Virus record (IMG/VR): IMGVR_UViG_3300021952_000018 | Coordinates: 1-34,945 of that record | Strand: one strand, 5' to 3' | Length of the DNA stretch: 34,945 nucleotides | Source: a virus | In this document: in pieces, positions 1 through 8,379 of the stretch | How positions within the stretch are numbered: the first letter of the stretch is position 1 | Layout of the letters: each line of letters begins with the position of its first letter | Translations under genes and position numbers: made by a program | The notes under the pieces: model-generated | Databases searched by the model: none | What the model was told of the DNA's origin: nothing | What the model saw: only the letters and a program-made list of their open reading frames with translations

Positions 1-131
1 ATGGCGGAAGATGGCGTAGAAGTAACCGAAGATTCAGACGAAGCCGAAACAATGGATGCAGAGGCCATTGAAAACAAAGACGAAATTGAATACGAGTGCG
101 CACCAATTGACTATGTTCATTGGAAAGACTT
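1..131. repeat. Left copy of the 131-base terminal overlap
   Basis: Positions 1-131 match 34815-34945 with two substitutions: G4 against C34818 and A128 against G34942. The overlap lies inside the portal gene and keeps its frame, which is what a circular assembly cut at an arbitrary point gives. The mismatches change Ala to Pro and Asp to Gly, and could be end-of-contig errors or strain variation. Confidence 0.93.
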
Positions 132-1839
132 TGGTCATACTGTAGGCCGCACATGGGAAGAAGTAACAGCTGTATGGCGTAAAGTTTATATGTCACGCCC
201 TGCACTTATTGAACGGTTTGGCGAAGAATTAGGCTACAAAATCCCTTTAGACACAAAACCGGATGACCTCAAACAATCTTATAAGTCTGATGATGGTGTT
301 TACGAGGCTTGTATTTATGAAGTTTGGGACAAAGAAAGCGGCAAAGTATTTTGGATTAGCAAATCATTAGGCAAAATCCTTGATGAACGCGATGACCCAT
401 TGGAATTAGAAGGATTTTTCCCTTGTCCAAAGCCTTTGTATGCCACATTAACCACAGACAGCTTAGAACCAATCCCTGATTTTGTAATCTATCAAGACCA
501 AGCAAGAGAACTTGATGTTCTTTGCGACAGAATTGACGGCCTGATTAACGCTTTGAAGGTGCGTGGCGTTTACGATGCTTCCGCTACCGAGTTGCAGCGC
601 TTATTCTCTGAAGGCGAAAACAACACAATGATTCCGGTGCATAACTGGATGGCTTTTGCCGAGAAGCAAGGCATGAAGGGCGCGATTGATTTGGTGGATT
701 TAGCGCCATTTGCAAGCGCATTGATGACTTGCTATTCAGCTATGGACCAAGTTAAGGGTCAAATCTACGAATTGATGGGTATTGCTGATATTCAGCGTGG
801 ACAAACTGACCCTAATGAAACATTGGGCGCGCAGATTATTAAATCTAATAACGCTGCAGGTCGTCTAAAGACTATGCAACACGCTGTTGTAGACTTTGCT
901 ACTAGATTGTTGTCATTTAAAGCGCAAGTTATCTGCAATTTCTTTACTGATGACACATTGCTACAGATTTCTGGCGCTATGCAGATGTCACCGGAAGACC
1001 AGCAATTGATTCCACAGGCTATTGCCCTGTTGCGTAACGAAGCAACTAAGAATTTCCGCATTGAAGTCACTTCTGACTCCATGATTTACCAAGATGAACA
1101 GCAAGAAAAAGCCGATAGAACCGCGTTCTTGTCTGCTGTTGGTGGATTCTTACAGCAAGCTGTGCCAATGGTTCAGCAAGTGCCAGAATTAGCCCCTATG
1201 GCTGCTGAAATGCTGAAGTTTGCCGTGACATCATTTAAAGCCGGCAAGCAATTGGAAGGCATTATTGACGAAACAGCCGATAAACTGCGTAATCAAGTTA
1301 AAGCCCAAGAAGGTCAGCCAAAACCACCTCCTGTTGAGATTCAAAAAGTCCAAATGCAACAGCAAGCAGAGATGCAAAAGATGCAGTTTGAGTCACAACT
1401 TGAACAGCAGAAGATGCAGATGCAGATGCAGATTGAAAAGGCTAAACAAGAGTATCAAGCCCAAGAAAATCAGCTTAAATTCCAATTGGAAGAACAACGC
1501 AACCAAATGGATAGGGAGATGGAATTAAAAGTCGCCCAAATGAAGATGATGACTGAACGCAATACTCAAGTTCTGTTAGCCCACATCAATAACGGCGCAA
1601 AGATTGAAGTTGCACGCATTGGCGCTGACGAATCAAGTGGCGAACAGGCTTACATGAGTGAAGAAGAATATGTGAAGTCCCAAGAACACCCATTGCAGCC
1701 TATTGCTAATGCTATTGGTCAAGGAAACGCCCAAATGGCACAGGCAATTAGCGCTTTGGTAGATACAATTAACGAACAGCACAACAGACCTAAAACTGTA
1801 GTGCGTGACGAAAACGGCAAGATTATCGGAGTTCACTAA
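1..1839 (+). CDS. Portal protein, C-terminal part (gene split by the contig join)
   Basis: This is the bulk of the head-tail portal, the dodecameric ring through which DNA is packaged and ejected. The ATG at position 1 is an internal Met: the same sequence recurs at 34815-34945 inside an ORF starting at 34386. Joining the two gives a protein of about 755 residues, close to P22-class portals. From about codon 441 here a proline patch is followed by some 85 residues very rich in Gln, Met, Lys and Glu that predict a long coiled coil, as in the barrel extension of podovirus portals. It follows the large terminase (ATGA overlap) and shares one base with the next gene. The portal call rests on position, length and the coiled coil. 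Confidence 0.88.
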   Translation: MAEDGVEVTEDSDEAETMDAEAIENKDEIEYECAPIDYVHWKDFGHTVGRTWEEVTAVWRKVYMSRPALIERFGEELGYKIPLDTKPDDLKQSYKSDDGVYEACIYEVWDKESGKVFWISKSLGKILDERDDPLELEGFFPCPKPLYATLTTDSLEPIPDFVIYQDQARELDVLCDRIDGLINALKVRGVYDASATELQRLFSEGENNTMIPVHNWMAFAEKQGMKGAIDLVDLAPFASALMTCYSAMDQVKGQIYELMGIADIQRGQTDPNETLGAQIIKSNNAAGRLKTMQHAVVDFATRLLSFKAQVICNFFTDDTLLQISGAMQMSPEDQQLIPQAIALLRNEATKNFRIEVTSDSMIYQDEQQEKADRTAFLSAVGGFLQQAVPMVQQVPELAPMAAEMLKFAVTSFKAGKQLEGIIDETADKLRNQVKAQEGQPKPPPVEIQKVQMQQQAEMQKMQFESQLEQQKMQMQMQIEKAKQEYQAQENQLKFQLEEQRNQMDREMELKVAQMKMMTERNTQVLLAHINNGAKIEVARIGADESSGEQAYMSEEEYVKSQEHPLQPIANAIGQGNAQMAQAISALVDTINEQHNRPKTVVRDENGKIIGVH

Positions 1840-4079
1840 TGGCTATTACAGTCAAGCATACCAAGGTATCAACCATACCTGATGGGGATGACTCATCCTT
1901 AATTAGACCTTCCGACTGGAATGACAATCACCAATTGACTGGTGTTGGCACAATGGCTGAACAAAACGCCAATAGTATTGCTATTACTGGCGGCACAATG
2001 TCTGGCGTTACGATAACTGGTTATATTCCGACAACCGAAAAAGGCGTTGCCAATGGTGTAGCAACTCTTGATTCTGGTGGCACAGTCCCTTTATCGCAAC
2101 TTCCTCCGCTAGGTGATTTAAACTACCAAGGTGCTTGGAACGCAAACACAAATACCCCAACACTTACATCTTCAGTTGGAACGAAGGGTTATTACTATGT
2201 TGTAAGCGTTGCAGGCACAACTAATTTGAACGGCATCACCGATTGGCAAGTAGGCGATTGGGCGGTGTTTAACGGTTCTGTATGGCAGAAAATAGACAAT
2301 ACAGATGCAGTAACTAGCGTAAACGGATATACCGGCGCAGTCGTATTGACCCAACCAGATATTGCTGGAACAGTCCCAACATCACGCACAATTAGCACAG
2401 GCACAGGTTTAACTGGTGGCGGTGATTTATCTGCTAATCGCACAATCTCATTTAGCACCGCAGCGGTAGGCACATGGGCAGCAACTCCATCTTCTGCCAA
2501 CCTAGCTGCAGCAATGACAGACGAAACAGGTTCTGGAAGCCTAGTATTTGGCACAGGGCCAACATTGTCAGCCCCAGTAATTGATGGCGCAAATCCTTAC
2601 ATTCAGTTTAATAATGGTTCAGCCGTAACCGTTGCCGCTGGCAAACTTTGGTATGACGGAAGCACAGGAAGCTGGAACGCTGGCATGGGTGGTGGCAATA
2701 TCACCCAGCAAATTGGTGAAGAACTTTTTTACTACGGCAAAGCATCATCCGCTATTACTGATAGCCCATTGCAACTTGTTTATCAAACAGGAACAGTAGG
2801 CGCAAGTGGTGTAATTACTTTTGCCCCTACTATTGCAGGCATTACAGACGGCAATTTGATTCTTGGTGTTGCAACAGAAAACATTGCTTTAAATGCTACT
2901 GGTCGAATTACTACTTTTGGTGTAGTTCACGGAATTACAACGAATGGCACAGCATACGGCGAAACATGGGCTGATGGCGACATCATTTGGTATAACCCTG
3001 TAACCGGAAACCCAACCAAAAATAAACCTTCCGCACCTGGCATTAAGGTTCAAATCGGAACAATTATTAATGCTGGTTCTGGCGGTTCAGGTTCTATTGC
3101 TGTAGAAATTAATCATGGTTCTGTATTGGGTGGCACAGACTCAAATGTGCAATTAACCAGCGCATCTAATGGCAATATTCTTACTTATGATGGCACAAAC
3201 AGCTATTGGCGCAATACCGATTTAACCGCAGGCACAGGCATTTCTGTAAGCAAATCTGCTACCGGTGTATTGACTGTAACCAATACAAGTCCATCATCCG
3301 GTGGCACAGTAACCTCAATTACTGCCGGAACAGGCCTTACAGGTGGCACAATTACATCGTCAGGCACGATTGCAATTGATTCCACAGTAGCCACATTGAC
3401 CGGTATTCAAACCCTGACAAATAAAACCATATCAGGCGCAAGCAATACCCTGTCTAATATTGGCAATTCAAGCCTTACAAACTCCAGCATTACCATCAAC
3501 GGTTCTGCAATTAGTTTGGGCGGTTCTGTCAGCGTAGGCACAGTTACAAGCGTTAGTGGAACAGCACCGGTTAGCGTAGCAACAGGCACAAGCACTCCAG
3601 TTATTAGCATGGCTGCCGCGAATGGCACAACCAACGGTTATTTGACTTCAACCGATTGGACTACATTTAACAGCAAACAACCAGCAGGCACTTATGTAAC
3701 CTCTGTAAGTGGCACTACAGGCCGTATTACATCAAGCGGTGGCACAACCCCAGCCATTGACCTTGCAAGTGGTGTAGCAACGCCTGGAACTACTGGTTCG
3801 TCTAGTTTGATTCCTGTAGTCACAATTGACACCTATGGGCGCGTTACCAGTATTACAACCGCATCAAATCCACAAGGAACAGTTACCAGCGTAGGCGGCA
3901 CAGGAACAGTATCAGGGATTACCCTATCTGGCACAGTCACATCATCTGGCAACTTGACCCTTGGTGGAACGCTTGATTTGTCTAGTCCTCCGGCAATTGG
4001 TGGAACTGCTGCCAATACGATTACCGGCACGACCATCACAGCAACCAAATTTGTAGGCGTTTCAGGCGGCACATTCTAA
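1839..4079 (+). CDS. Gly/Thr/Ser-rich tail-fibre-like virion protein
   Basis: A 746-residue protein of low-complexity Gly, Thr, Ser and Val sequence. The N-terminal part (about 1-170) has the non-repetitive look of phage fibre attachment regions, including a stretch around 90-150 with YYYVVSVAGTT and WQVGDWAVFNGSVWQKI, common in tail-fibre and collar proteins. The rest repeats short turns such as GTVTSV and GTGLTGG, suggesting a beta-helical or trimeric fibre. No enzymatic motif or S74 chaperone domain was seen. The start is fixed by a one-base overlap with the portal stop (TAATG). Its place between portal and scaffold is unusual for the main receptor fibre, so it may be an accessory head or neck fibre. 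Confidence 0.65.
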   Translation: MAITVKHTKVSTIPDGDDSSLIRPSDWNDNHQLTGVGTMAEQNANSIAITGGTMSGVTITGYIPTTEKGVANGVATLDSGGTVPLSQLPPLGDLNYQGAWNANTNTPTLTSSVGTKGYYYVVSVAGTTNLNGITDWQVGDWAVFNGSVWQKIDNTDAVTSVNGYTGAVVLTQPDIAGTVPTSRTISTGTGLTGGGDLSANRTISFSTAAVGTWAATPSSANLAAAMTDETGSGSLVFGTGPTLSAPVIDGANPYIQFNNGSAVTVAAGKLWYDGSTGSWNAGMGGGNITQQIGEELFYYGKASSAITDSPLQLVYQTGTVGASGVITFAPTIAGITDGNLILGVATENIALNATGRITTFGVVHGITTNGTAYGETWADGDIIWYNPVTGNPTKNKPSAPGIKVQIGTIINAGSGGSGSIAVEINHGSVLGGTDSNVQLTSASNGNILTYDGTNSYWRNTDLTAGTGISVSKSATGVLTVTNTSPSSGGTVTSITAGTGLTGGTITSSGTIAIDSTVATLTGIQTLTNKTISGASNTLSNIGNSSLTNSSITINGSAISLGGSVSVGTVTSVSGTAPVSVATGTSTPVISMAAANGTTNGYLTSTDWTTFNSKQPAGTYVTSVSGTTGRITSSGGTTPAIDLASGVATPGTTGSSSLIPVVTIDTYGRVTSITTASNPQGTVTSVGGTGTVSGITLSGTVTSSGNLTLGGTLDLSSPPAIGGTAANTITGTTITATKFVGVSGGTF

Positions 4080-4564
4080 TGTTCCAGACCGCTTTTCAAG
4101 TCAATGCGTTTCAAAATAACGCATTTCAAATAGTCATAGTCCCACCAACCCCTAGCGGATTGGATGGGCATGACGGCTTTACTAGGGAAGAAATCCGTAG
4201 GGCCAAAGCACTTGATAAGAAAATGCGCCAATTGCAGGCCAAGCGTGATGCTGAATTCAAGGCAGACGCTGAAAGACGCAAGCAATTATTCCGCGACCAA
4301 ATTGACCCACAGCCTGTTGCAGAAAAGCAACAAAAGAAAAGAAATAAGTTACAATCAAAACAAGAAGTTACTGTTGATACACCGTCACAGTTAGCTGCAA
4401 TTGATGCTTACATCGCTAACCTTGAACGGCAAAAACAGGATTTATACCAAGCCGTTGTTTTAAGGCAAGCCAAATTACGCTTAGAAGAAGAACTGCGTGT
4501 TTTGGAAGCTAAAAGACAGCAAGAACTAGACGATGAGGAAAGCATATTAGCCCTAATACTTTAA
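4079..4564 (+). CDS. Charged coiled-coil protein of the virion block
   Basis: A 161-residue protein of unknown function. The first 20 residues repeat a short AFQ pattern (FQTAFQ, AFQNNAFQ), a motif I associate with small phage structural proteins. Residues about 35-160 are rich in Lys, Arg, Glu and Gln with heptad-like spacing (EEIRRAKALDKKMRQ; LRLEEELRVLEAKRQQ), predicting two coiled-coil segments. It overlaps the preceding fibre stop by one base (TAATG) and is followed 20 bases later by the glycosyltransferase-like ORF. No catalytic motif or membrane segment is visible. A structural or fibre-associated role is inferred from position only. Confidence 0.55.
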   Translation: MFQTAFQVNAFQNNAFQIVIVPPTPSGLDGHDGFTREEIRRAKALDKKMRQLQAKRDAEFKADAERRKQLFRDQIDPQPVAEKQQKKRNKLQSKQEVTVDTPSQLAAIDAYIANLERQKQDLYQAVVLRQAKLRLEEELRVLEAKRQQELDDEESILALIL

Positions 4565-4584
4565 ACCCACACCAGCAATATAAA

Positions 4585-5457
4585 TTGGCTTATCAGCACC
4601 TGCACGAAGGTCGCTACCAAGCTGGATTTAGATTATTTGAATGGCGTTGGCATCCAGAGATTATTGCCAATCAAGCGACTGGCTATCCAAGAGAACCTGA
4701 AGGCATTGCAACCTGGCAAGGTCAAAGTCTATTAGGTAAATCCATAGTTGTGCAAATGGAACAAGGATATGGCGACCAATTTATGTTCGCTAGATTCCTG
4801 CCGGCACTCAAAATGTTAGGCGCAAAAAAAGTTGTTGTTTTGGCGCAACAGTCTATGTGCAAAGTATTGGGTCAAATGGAATGTATTGATGCGCTAACTG
4901 ACTTAATCAAAGCAGGCCCAGCGGTTGAATGTGACTACTGGATTGGTTCTATGTCACTACCTTATTACATAGATTGCGCCGCGCCCTATGTTAAAAACCT
5001 ATTCCCAATTACATCTAAAAAAATAGTAGGGTCAGAAGGCTATTTCCACGCTATGCCTAGCAATATACCGGCAAAAATAGGCGTGCAATGGGAGTCATCT
5101 AAAAATATGCTTCGCCATGTGCGCACCATGAAAGCGTCAGAAATGGAGAAATTGGTCGGATATAACGCTTATTCACTAAATCCAGAGGATGACGCTAATT
5201 TTTATCCACTTCCTGACGATGGATGGAAGAAAAACTGGAACAAAACAGCATCGCATTTAAAGGCTTTAAAGGGATTGGTAACAGTAGACACAGGAATTGC
5301 CCATTTGGCAGGCGCTTTAGGCGTTAAAACCATTGTCTTGCTACCAAAAGAAGATTTTATTTGTTGGCGTTGGAAAAATGGGCGTTGGTATGACTCCGTG
5401 GTCGCATTGCGCATGGAAGATTATGACCAAATCCCTGAACTTTTAAGGAGAATGTAA
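4585..5457 (+). CDS. TPR-linked GT-B glycosyltransferase-like protein
   Basis: A 290-residue protein resembling bacterial TPR-glycosyltransferase fusions (GT9/GT41-like). A partial TPR-like segment (YQHLHEGRYQAGFRLFEWRW) is followed by WQGQSLLGKSIVVQMEQGYG and a run of alternating beta and alpha segments. Residues about 235-260 (DTGIAHLAGALGVKTIVLLP, then CWRW) match the donor-binding C-terminal region of this family. Such enzymes transfer sugars to proteins or glycans; the target could be a virion protein or host surface sugar. The only start after the in-frame TGA at 4534-4536 is TTG at 4585, with no Shine-Dalgarno, yet TPR-like sequence continues upstream (NPHQQYK). Re-initiation after the stop at 4564, an unusual start, or a missed base are all possible. 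Confidence 0.68.
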   Translation: MAYQHLHEGRYQAGFRLFEWRWHPEIIANQATGYPREPEGIATWQGQSLLGKSIVVQMEQGYGDQFMFARFLPALKMLGAKKVVVLAQQSMCKVLGQMECIDALTDLIKAGPAVECDYWIGSMSLPYYIDCAAPYVKNLFPITSKKIVGSEGYFHAMPSNIPAKIGVQWESSKNMLRHVRTMKASEMEKLVGYNAYSLNPEDDANFYPLPDDGWKKNWNKTASHLKALKGLVTVDTGIAHLAGALGVKTIVLLPKEDFICWRWKNGRWYDSVVALRMEDYDQIPELLRRM

Positions 5458-5828
5458 TGATTTGCCCTAAATGTGGATGGTCTGAAGGCAACCATGTGGA
5501 AACAAAGCAGTCTGACAAGGATTATTACCTTGAATTCTGGGGTTATAAGCTAGGTAGCCCAGAAGCCGAGGCAGCCTGGAAAGAAAAACAAGAAATGACC
5601 GCTAGAGAAGCGCCTATGGTCATGTCTGACATTGAAGGCTATGTGTCCCAAGTTGATGGCACATGGATTAAAAGCCGCAGCCACCACAGAAGCCACCTTA
5701 AAGAACACCGAATGATTGAACTTGGTAATGATGTTCCTACCAATCACAGAAAAATTGAACTTAGCCGCAAGTCCAATGAAGCACGCAAACGCCAAATCGC
5801 AGAGATGGCATACGAAAAACTTAGATAA
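5457..5828 (+). CDS. Conserved small protein upstream of scaffold, with CxxC
   Basis: A 123-residue protein. The N-terminus holds a single CPKC pair (residues 3-6), half of a zinc-ribbon-like site. The middle holds a pattern I recognise from podovirus proteins next to scaffold genes: a predicted strand around MVMSDIEGYVSQVDG, then IKSRSHHRSHLKEH and IELGND. The C-terminus is basic and helical. It shares its ATG with the preceding stop (TAATGA) and precedes the scaffold by 21 bases. It may bind nucleic acid or take part in head assembly. No firm function can be assigned. Confidence 0.7.
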   Translation: MICPKCGWSEGNHVETKQSDKDYYLEFWGYKLGSPEAEAAWKEKQEMTAREAPMVMSDIEGYVSQVDGTWIKSRSHHRSHLKEHRMIELGNDVPTNHRKIELSRKSNEARKRQIAEMAYEKLR

Positions 5829-5849
5829 CCTGATAACTTAGGAGAAACC

Positions 5850-6911
5850 ATGTCAGAAGAATCATTAGACCGCAGAGAACTATTAATGCAAGCTATGGAA
5901 GCTGCAGAGGAAGGCGAACTTGAACCACCTATCGAAAAAGATATTGAAGTCCCTGAAACGGACAATATTTCCGAGGAGTCCTCTAAAGCGGAAATTAGCG
6001 AGGAAGATAACGAAGAATCTGCCGAAGTCCTTGCGGCTATTGAATCTGCGGATAAGGATGAGGCGCAGGAGGCAGCCGAAGAAGTAAAGCCTGTTACGCG
6101 CCCTTCTACATGGAAAAAAGAATATGTCCAAATTTGGGACAAAATGGAAAAAGGCGAACAAATTAGCAAAGAGGACTTTATTAAGTTTGCCGAATATGCC
6201 AACCAGCGCGAATCAGAATACAAGAAAGGCGTAAGCACTTATAAGGCTGAAGCTGACAACGCTAAACAATTGACAGACGCTATTGCACCGTTTGCCCAAG
6301 AGTTCCAACAACAAGGCATTAGCCCTGCTGCATGGATTAATAATTTGGGTAGGGCGCACATGGTTTTATCTAAAGCGCCTTATGAACAAAAAGTGCAAAT
6401 GTTTCAGCGACTTGCACAAGATTATGGTATACAATTGGGCGAAGGTGTTGGGAATATACAACAGTTAGACCCATATACCCAACAATTGATGAACCAGTTA
6501 AATCAGGTAAATCAAGAGGTTTCATCTATTAAAGGCCGGTTTGCCCAAGAGGAAAATCAGCGTTTAATGAATGAAATTCAGAAGTATCAGAGTGATGTGG
6601 AGAAATACCCTCACTTTGACAGGGTTCGGGAGGAAATGGCGCAATTACTTGAGTTAGGTCACGCCCAGGACTTAGATACAGCCTACAAGAAAGCTGTGCG
6701 TATGAATGATGAGGTTTGGGGTATAGAACAGGACAGACTCCTGAAAACCGCAAAGCAACAAGCACTCAAAGCGCAGCAAGTAGCGAAGGCGAAGTCGGCT
6801 GCAGTCTTACCGAAATCTACTACACCTAGTGGAACGGTGGTATCAGGCGAAAAGAAAGATAGGCGGGCGCTTATTGCCGAACAATTAGGCGAAGCGACCA
6901 ATAGGCTTTAA
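5850..6911 (+). CDS. Scaffolding (capsid assembly) protein
   Basis: A 353-residue protein with the layout of a phage scaffold: a very acidic, Ser/Glu/Asp-rich N-terminal region (residues about 1-85), a central helical region (about 90-240, including WKKEYVQIWDKMEKGEQISKED), a long coiled coil with Gln and Asn (about 205-290), and a basic Lys/Ala-rich C-terminus (about 300-353) of the kind that docks on the coat protein. Scaffolds guide procapsid assembly and then leave. It has a clear ribosome site (TTAGGAGAA, eight bases from ATG) and lies directly before the capsid gene, which strongly supports the call. No protease motif is visible. Confidence 0.85.
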   Translation: MSEESLDRRELLMQAMEAAEEGELEPPIEKDIEVPETDNISEESSKAEISEEDNEESAEVLAAIESADKDEAQEAAEEVKPVTRPSTWKKEYVQIWDKMEKGEQISKEDFIKFAEYANQRESEYKKGVSTYKAEADNAKQLTDAIAPFAQEFQQQGISPAAWINNLGRAHMVLSKAPYEQKVQMFQRLAQDYGIQLGEGVGNIQQLDPYTQQLMNQLNQVNQEVSSIKGRFAQEENQRLMNEIQKYQSDVEKYPHFDRVREEMAQLLELGHAQDLDTAYKKAVRMNDEVWGIEQDRLLKTAKQQALKAQQVAKAKSAAVLPKSTTPSGTVVSGEKKDRRALIAEQLGEATNRL

Positions 6912-6934
6912 TTTAACTTTTATAAGGAAATATC

Positions 6935-7915
6935 ATGGCATTTGCTAATAGCGCAATTACCGATATTATCGCTACCACCATTCAAAGTCGTAGCGGTGAA
7001 TTGGCAGACAACTTAACACAAAACAACGCAATCCTTACACGATTGAATTCCAAAGGTAACATTCGCCCATTCAGCGGCGGTAATGTGATTTTGGAAGAAA
7101 TCATGTATAACGACCCAAATACTAATAACGCTAACTCTTATAGCGGTTACGAAGTATTGAACATCGCCCCAGATAGCCCAATCTCTGCTGCGCAATACAA
7201 AATTGCACAGTATGCTGATTCTGTGACTATGTCTGGTCTTGAAATGTTGCAAAACTCAAGCAAAGAAGCAATCATTGACCTTTTGGATGGTCGTATGCAA
7301 GTTTCTGAAGCACGCTTGTTGAACCGCATTTCTGGCGACTTGTTCCTTGATGGAACTGGTAACGGTGGTAAGAACCTTGACGGTTTGGCTGCTGCTGTTG
7401 CTGCTTCCCCAACTTCAGGCACATACGGTGGTATTAACCGTGCAACTTGGACTTTCTGGCGTAACCAAATCACTACTGGTGTAACTGGTTCTACCAACAT
7501 CCAAGCTAAGATGACTGAAGCTGCTATCAAGCAAATTCGTGGCACAGACAAAGCTGACCTTATCGTTGCTGGTAACACAATGTATCAATACTATGTTGCT
7601 TCTTTGCAAGCAATTCAGCGTATCACTTCTGAAGAATCTGGCGCAGCCGGTTTTGCTTCATTGAAGTTCTACGGTGGAGGCACAAGTGCTGATGTTATTT
7701 TGGGCGGCGGTTACGGTGACCAAGAAACAGCTACATATATGTATCTGTTGAACACTAACTACATCTTCTTGCGTCCACATAAGGAACGCAACTTTGTTCC
7801 TATCGGTGGTGAACGCCAAGCGATTAACCAAGACGCTATCGTGAAGTTGTATGGTTGGGCTGGTAACTTGACAACCTCTAACAGCTTCCTACAAGGTCTT
7901 TTGACTGGTAGTTAA
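6935..7915 (+). CDS. Major capsid protein
   Basis: A 326-residue protein with the features of an HK97-fold coat: an N-terminal helical arm (residues about 1-35), a stretch resembling an E-loop (about 40-75, SGGNVILEEIMYNDPNTN), a P-domain-like helix (about 95-130, DSVTMSGLEMLQNSSKEAII), and an A-domain-like Gly/Ala-rich region ending with FVPIGGERQAINQDAIVKLYGWAGN. Codon choice is more uniform than in neighbouring genes (many GGT, AAC and GCT), as expected of a highly expressed gene. The ribosome site is AAGGAAATATC before ATG. Flanking scaffold and small decoration-like gene agree with the call. Confidence 0.9.
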   Translation: MAFANSAITDIIATTIQSRSGELADNLTQNNAILTRLNSKGNIRPFSGGNVILEEIMYNDPNTNNANSYSGYEVLNIAPDSPISAAQYKIAQYADSVTMSGLEMLQNSSKEAIIDLLDGRMQVSEARLLNRISGDLFLDGTGNGGKNLDGLAAAVAASPTSGTYGGINRATWTFWRNQITTGVTGSTNIQAKMTEAAIKQIRGTDKADLIVAGNTMYQYYVASLQAIQRITSEESGAAGFASLKFYGGGTSADVILGGGYGDQETATYMYLLNTNYIFLRPHKERNFVPIGGERQAINQDAIVKLYGWAGNLTTSNSFLQGLLTGS

Positions 7916-7919
7916 TAGG

Positions 7920-7935
7920 TAGGGCGCAAGCCCTA
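7920..7935 (+). terminator. Short GNRA-loop hairpin after the capsid gene
   Basis: A perfect six-pair stem, TAGGGC and GCCCTA, encloses a GCAA tetraloop three bases after the capsid stop, followed by only three T residues. This is a weak or leaky terminator, or an mRNA 3' end stabiliser. It could set the capsid transcript level above that of the genes downstream. The strong terminator follows the next gene. Confidence 0.5.
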
Positions 7936-7973
7936 TTTAGAACAGTCTAATAAATTAATTTAAGGAAAATATC

Positions 7974-8282
7974 ATGGCATATTCAGTATTACCTATTGCT
8001 GGTATCAATTTGACAACTACCACTCCAATCGAGTTTGCTTATACAAACGGTTCAACCGCAGAATCAATCCCAGCTTTCGGCCCTTTGGGTGCTGAAACTT
8101 TTGGTTCTGATGGTCTTCGTTATGTGTTTGCACAAGCTGGCGGCGCAATTACTGCTTCTACAGCTACTTGTTCTATCAATGTAACAACCTTCGTAGCAAC
8201 TGGTTCTGCTGGCACATATCTATCCCCTGCGGTAGATTTGGCCTCTGGTGACTATGCTTGGTTCAGCAAGGCTTCAGTCTAA
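7974..8282 (+). CDS. Small head decoration or capsid-associated protein (candidate)
   Basis: A 102-residue protein rich in Ala, Thr, Ser and Gly with alternating hydrophobic residues, predicting an all-beta fold. It has no charged tails, membrane segment or catalytic motif. It has its own strong ribosome site (AAGGAAAATATC), nearly identical to that of the capsid gene, shows the same codon bias as the capsid gene, and is followed by a strong terminator. This makes a two-gene high-expression unit, the usual setting for capsid cement or head-spike proteins. The role is inferred from context. Confidence 0.6.
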   Translation: MAYSVLPIAGINLTTTTPIEFAYTNGSTAESIPAFGPLGAETFGSDGLRYVFAQAGGAITASTATCSINVTTFVATGSAGTYLSPAVDLASGDYAWFSKASV

Positions 8283-8308
8283 AAATTGAAGAAATTGTAG
8301 TAAAAACT

Positions 8309-8345
8309 GGGTAGCCCTCAAAAGGGGCTATCCTTTTATTTTTTT
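8309..8345 (+). terminator. Rho-independent terminator of the capsid unit
   Basis: Nine base pairs (8309-8317 with 8325-8333, one of them G-U) close a seven-base loop (TCAAAAG). A T-rich run follows, TTTTATTTTTTT at 8334-8345. It lies 27 bases after the decoration-like gene and 35 bases before the next start, so it ends or thins the capsid transcript ahead of the connector genes. Confidence 0.88.
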
Positions 8346-8379
8346 AACCGTATCACTTCTAACCACTTAGGAGAATTAC

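Noticed and set aside
1265-1528. Basic 87-codon ORF in another frame within the portal coiled coil
   Set aside because: A by-product of the Gln/Lys/Met-rich codons of the portal; no ribosome site and low-complexity translation.
2172-4072. Several long minus-strand frames opposite the first fibre gene
   Set aside because: They arise from biased Gly/Thr/Val codons on the coding strand; no start signals and low-complexity Val/Pro-rich translations.
4560-4566. Slippery heptamer TTTAAAC at the end of the coiled-coil gene, suggesting programmed -1 frameshift into the glycosyltransferase frame
   Set aside because: The phase is wrong: in the frame of the upstream gene the codons are CTT then TAA, not TTA AAC, so tandem slippage would not lead into the downstream frame.
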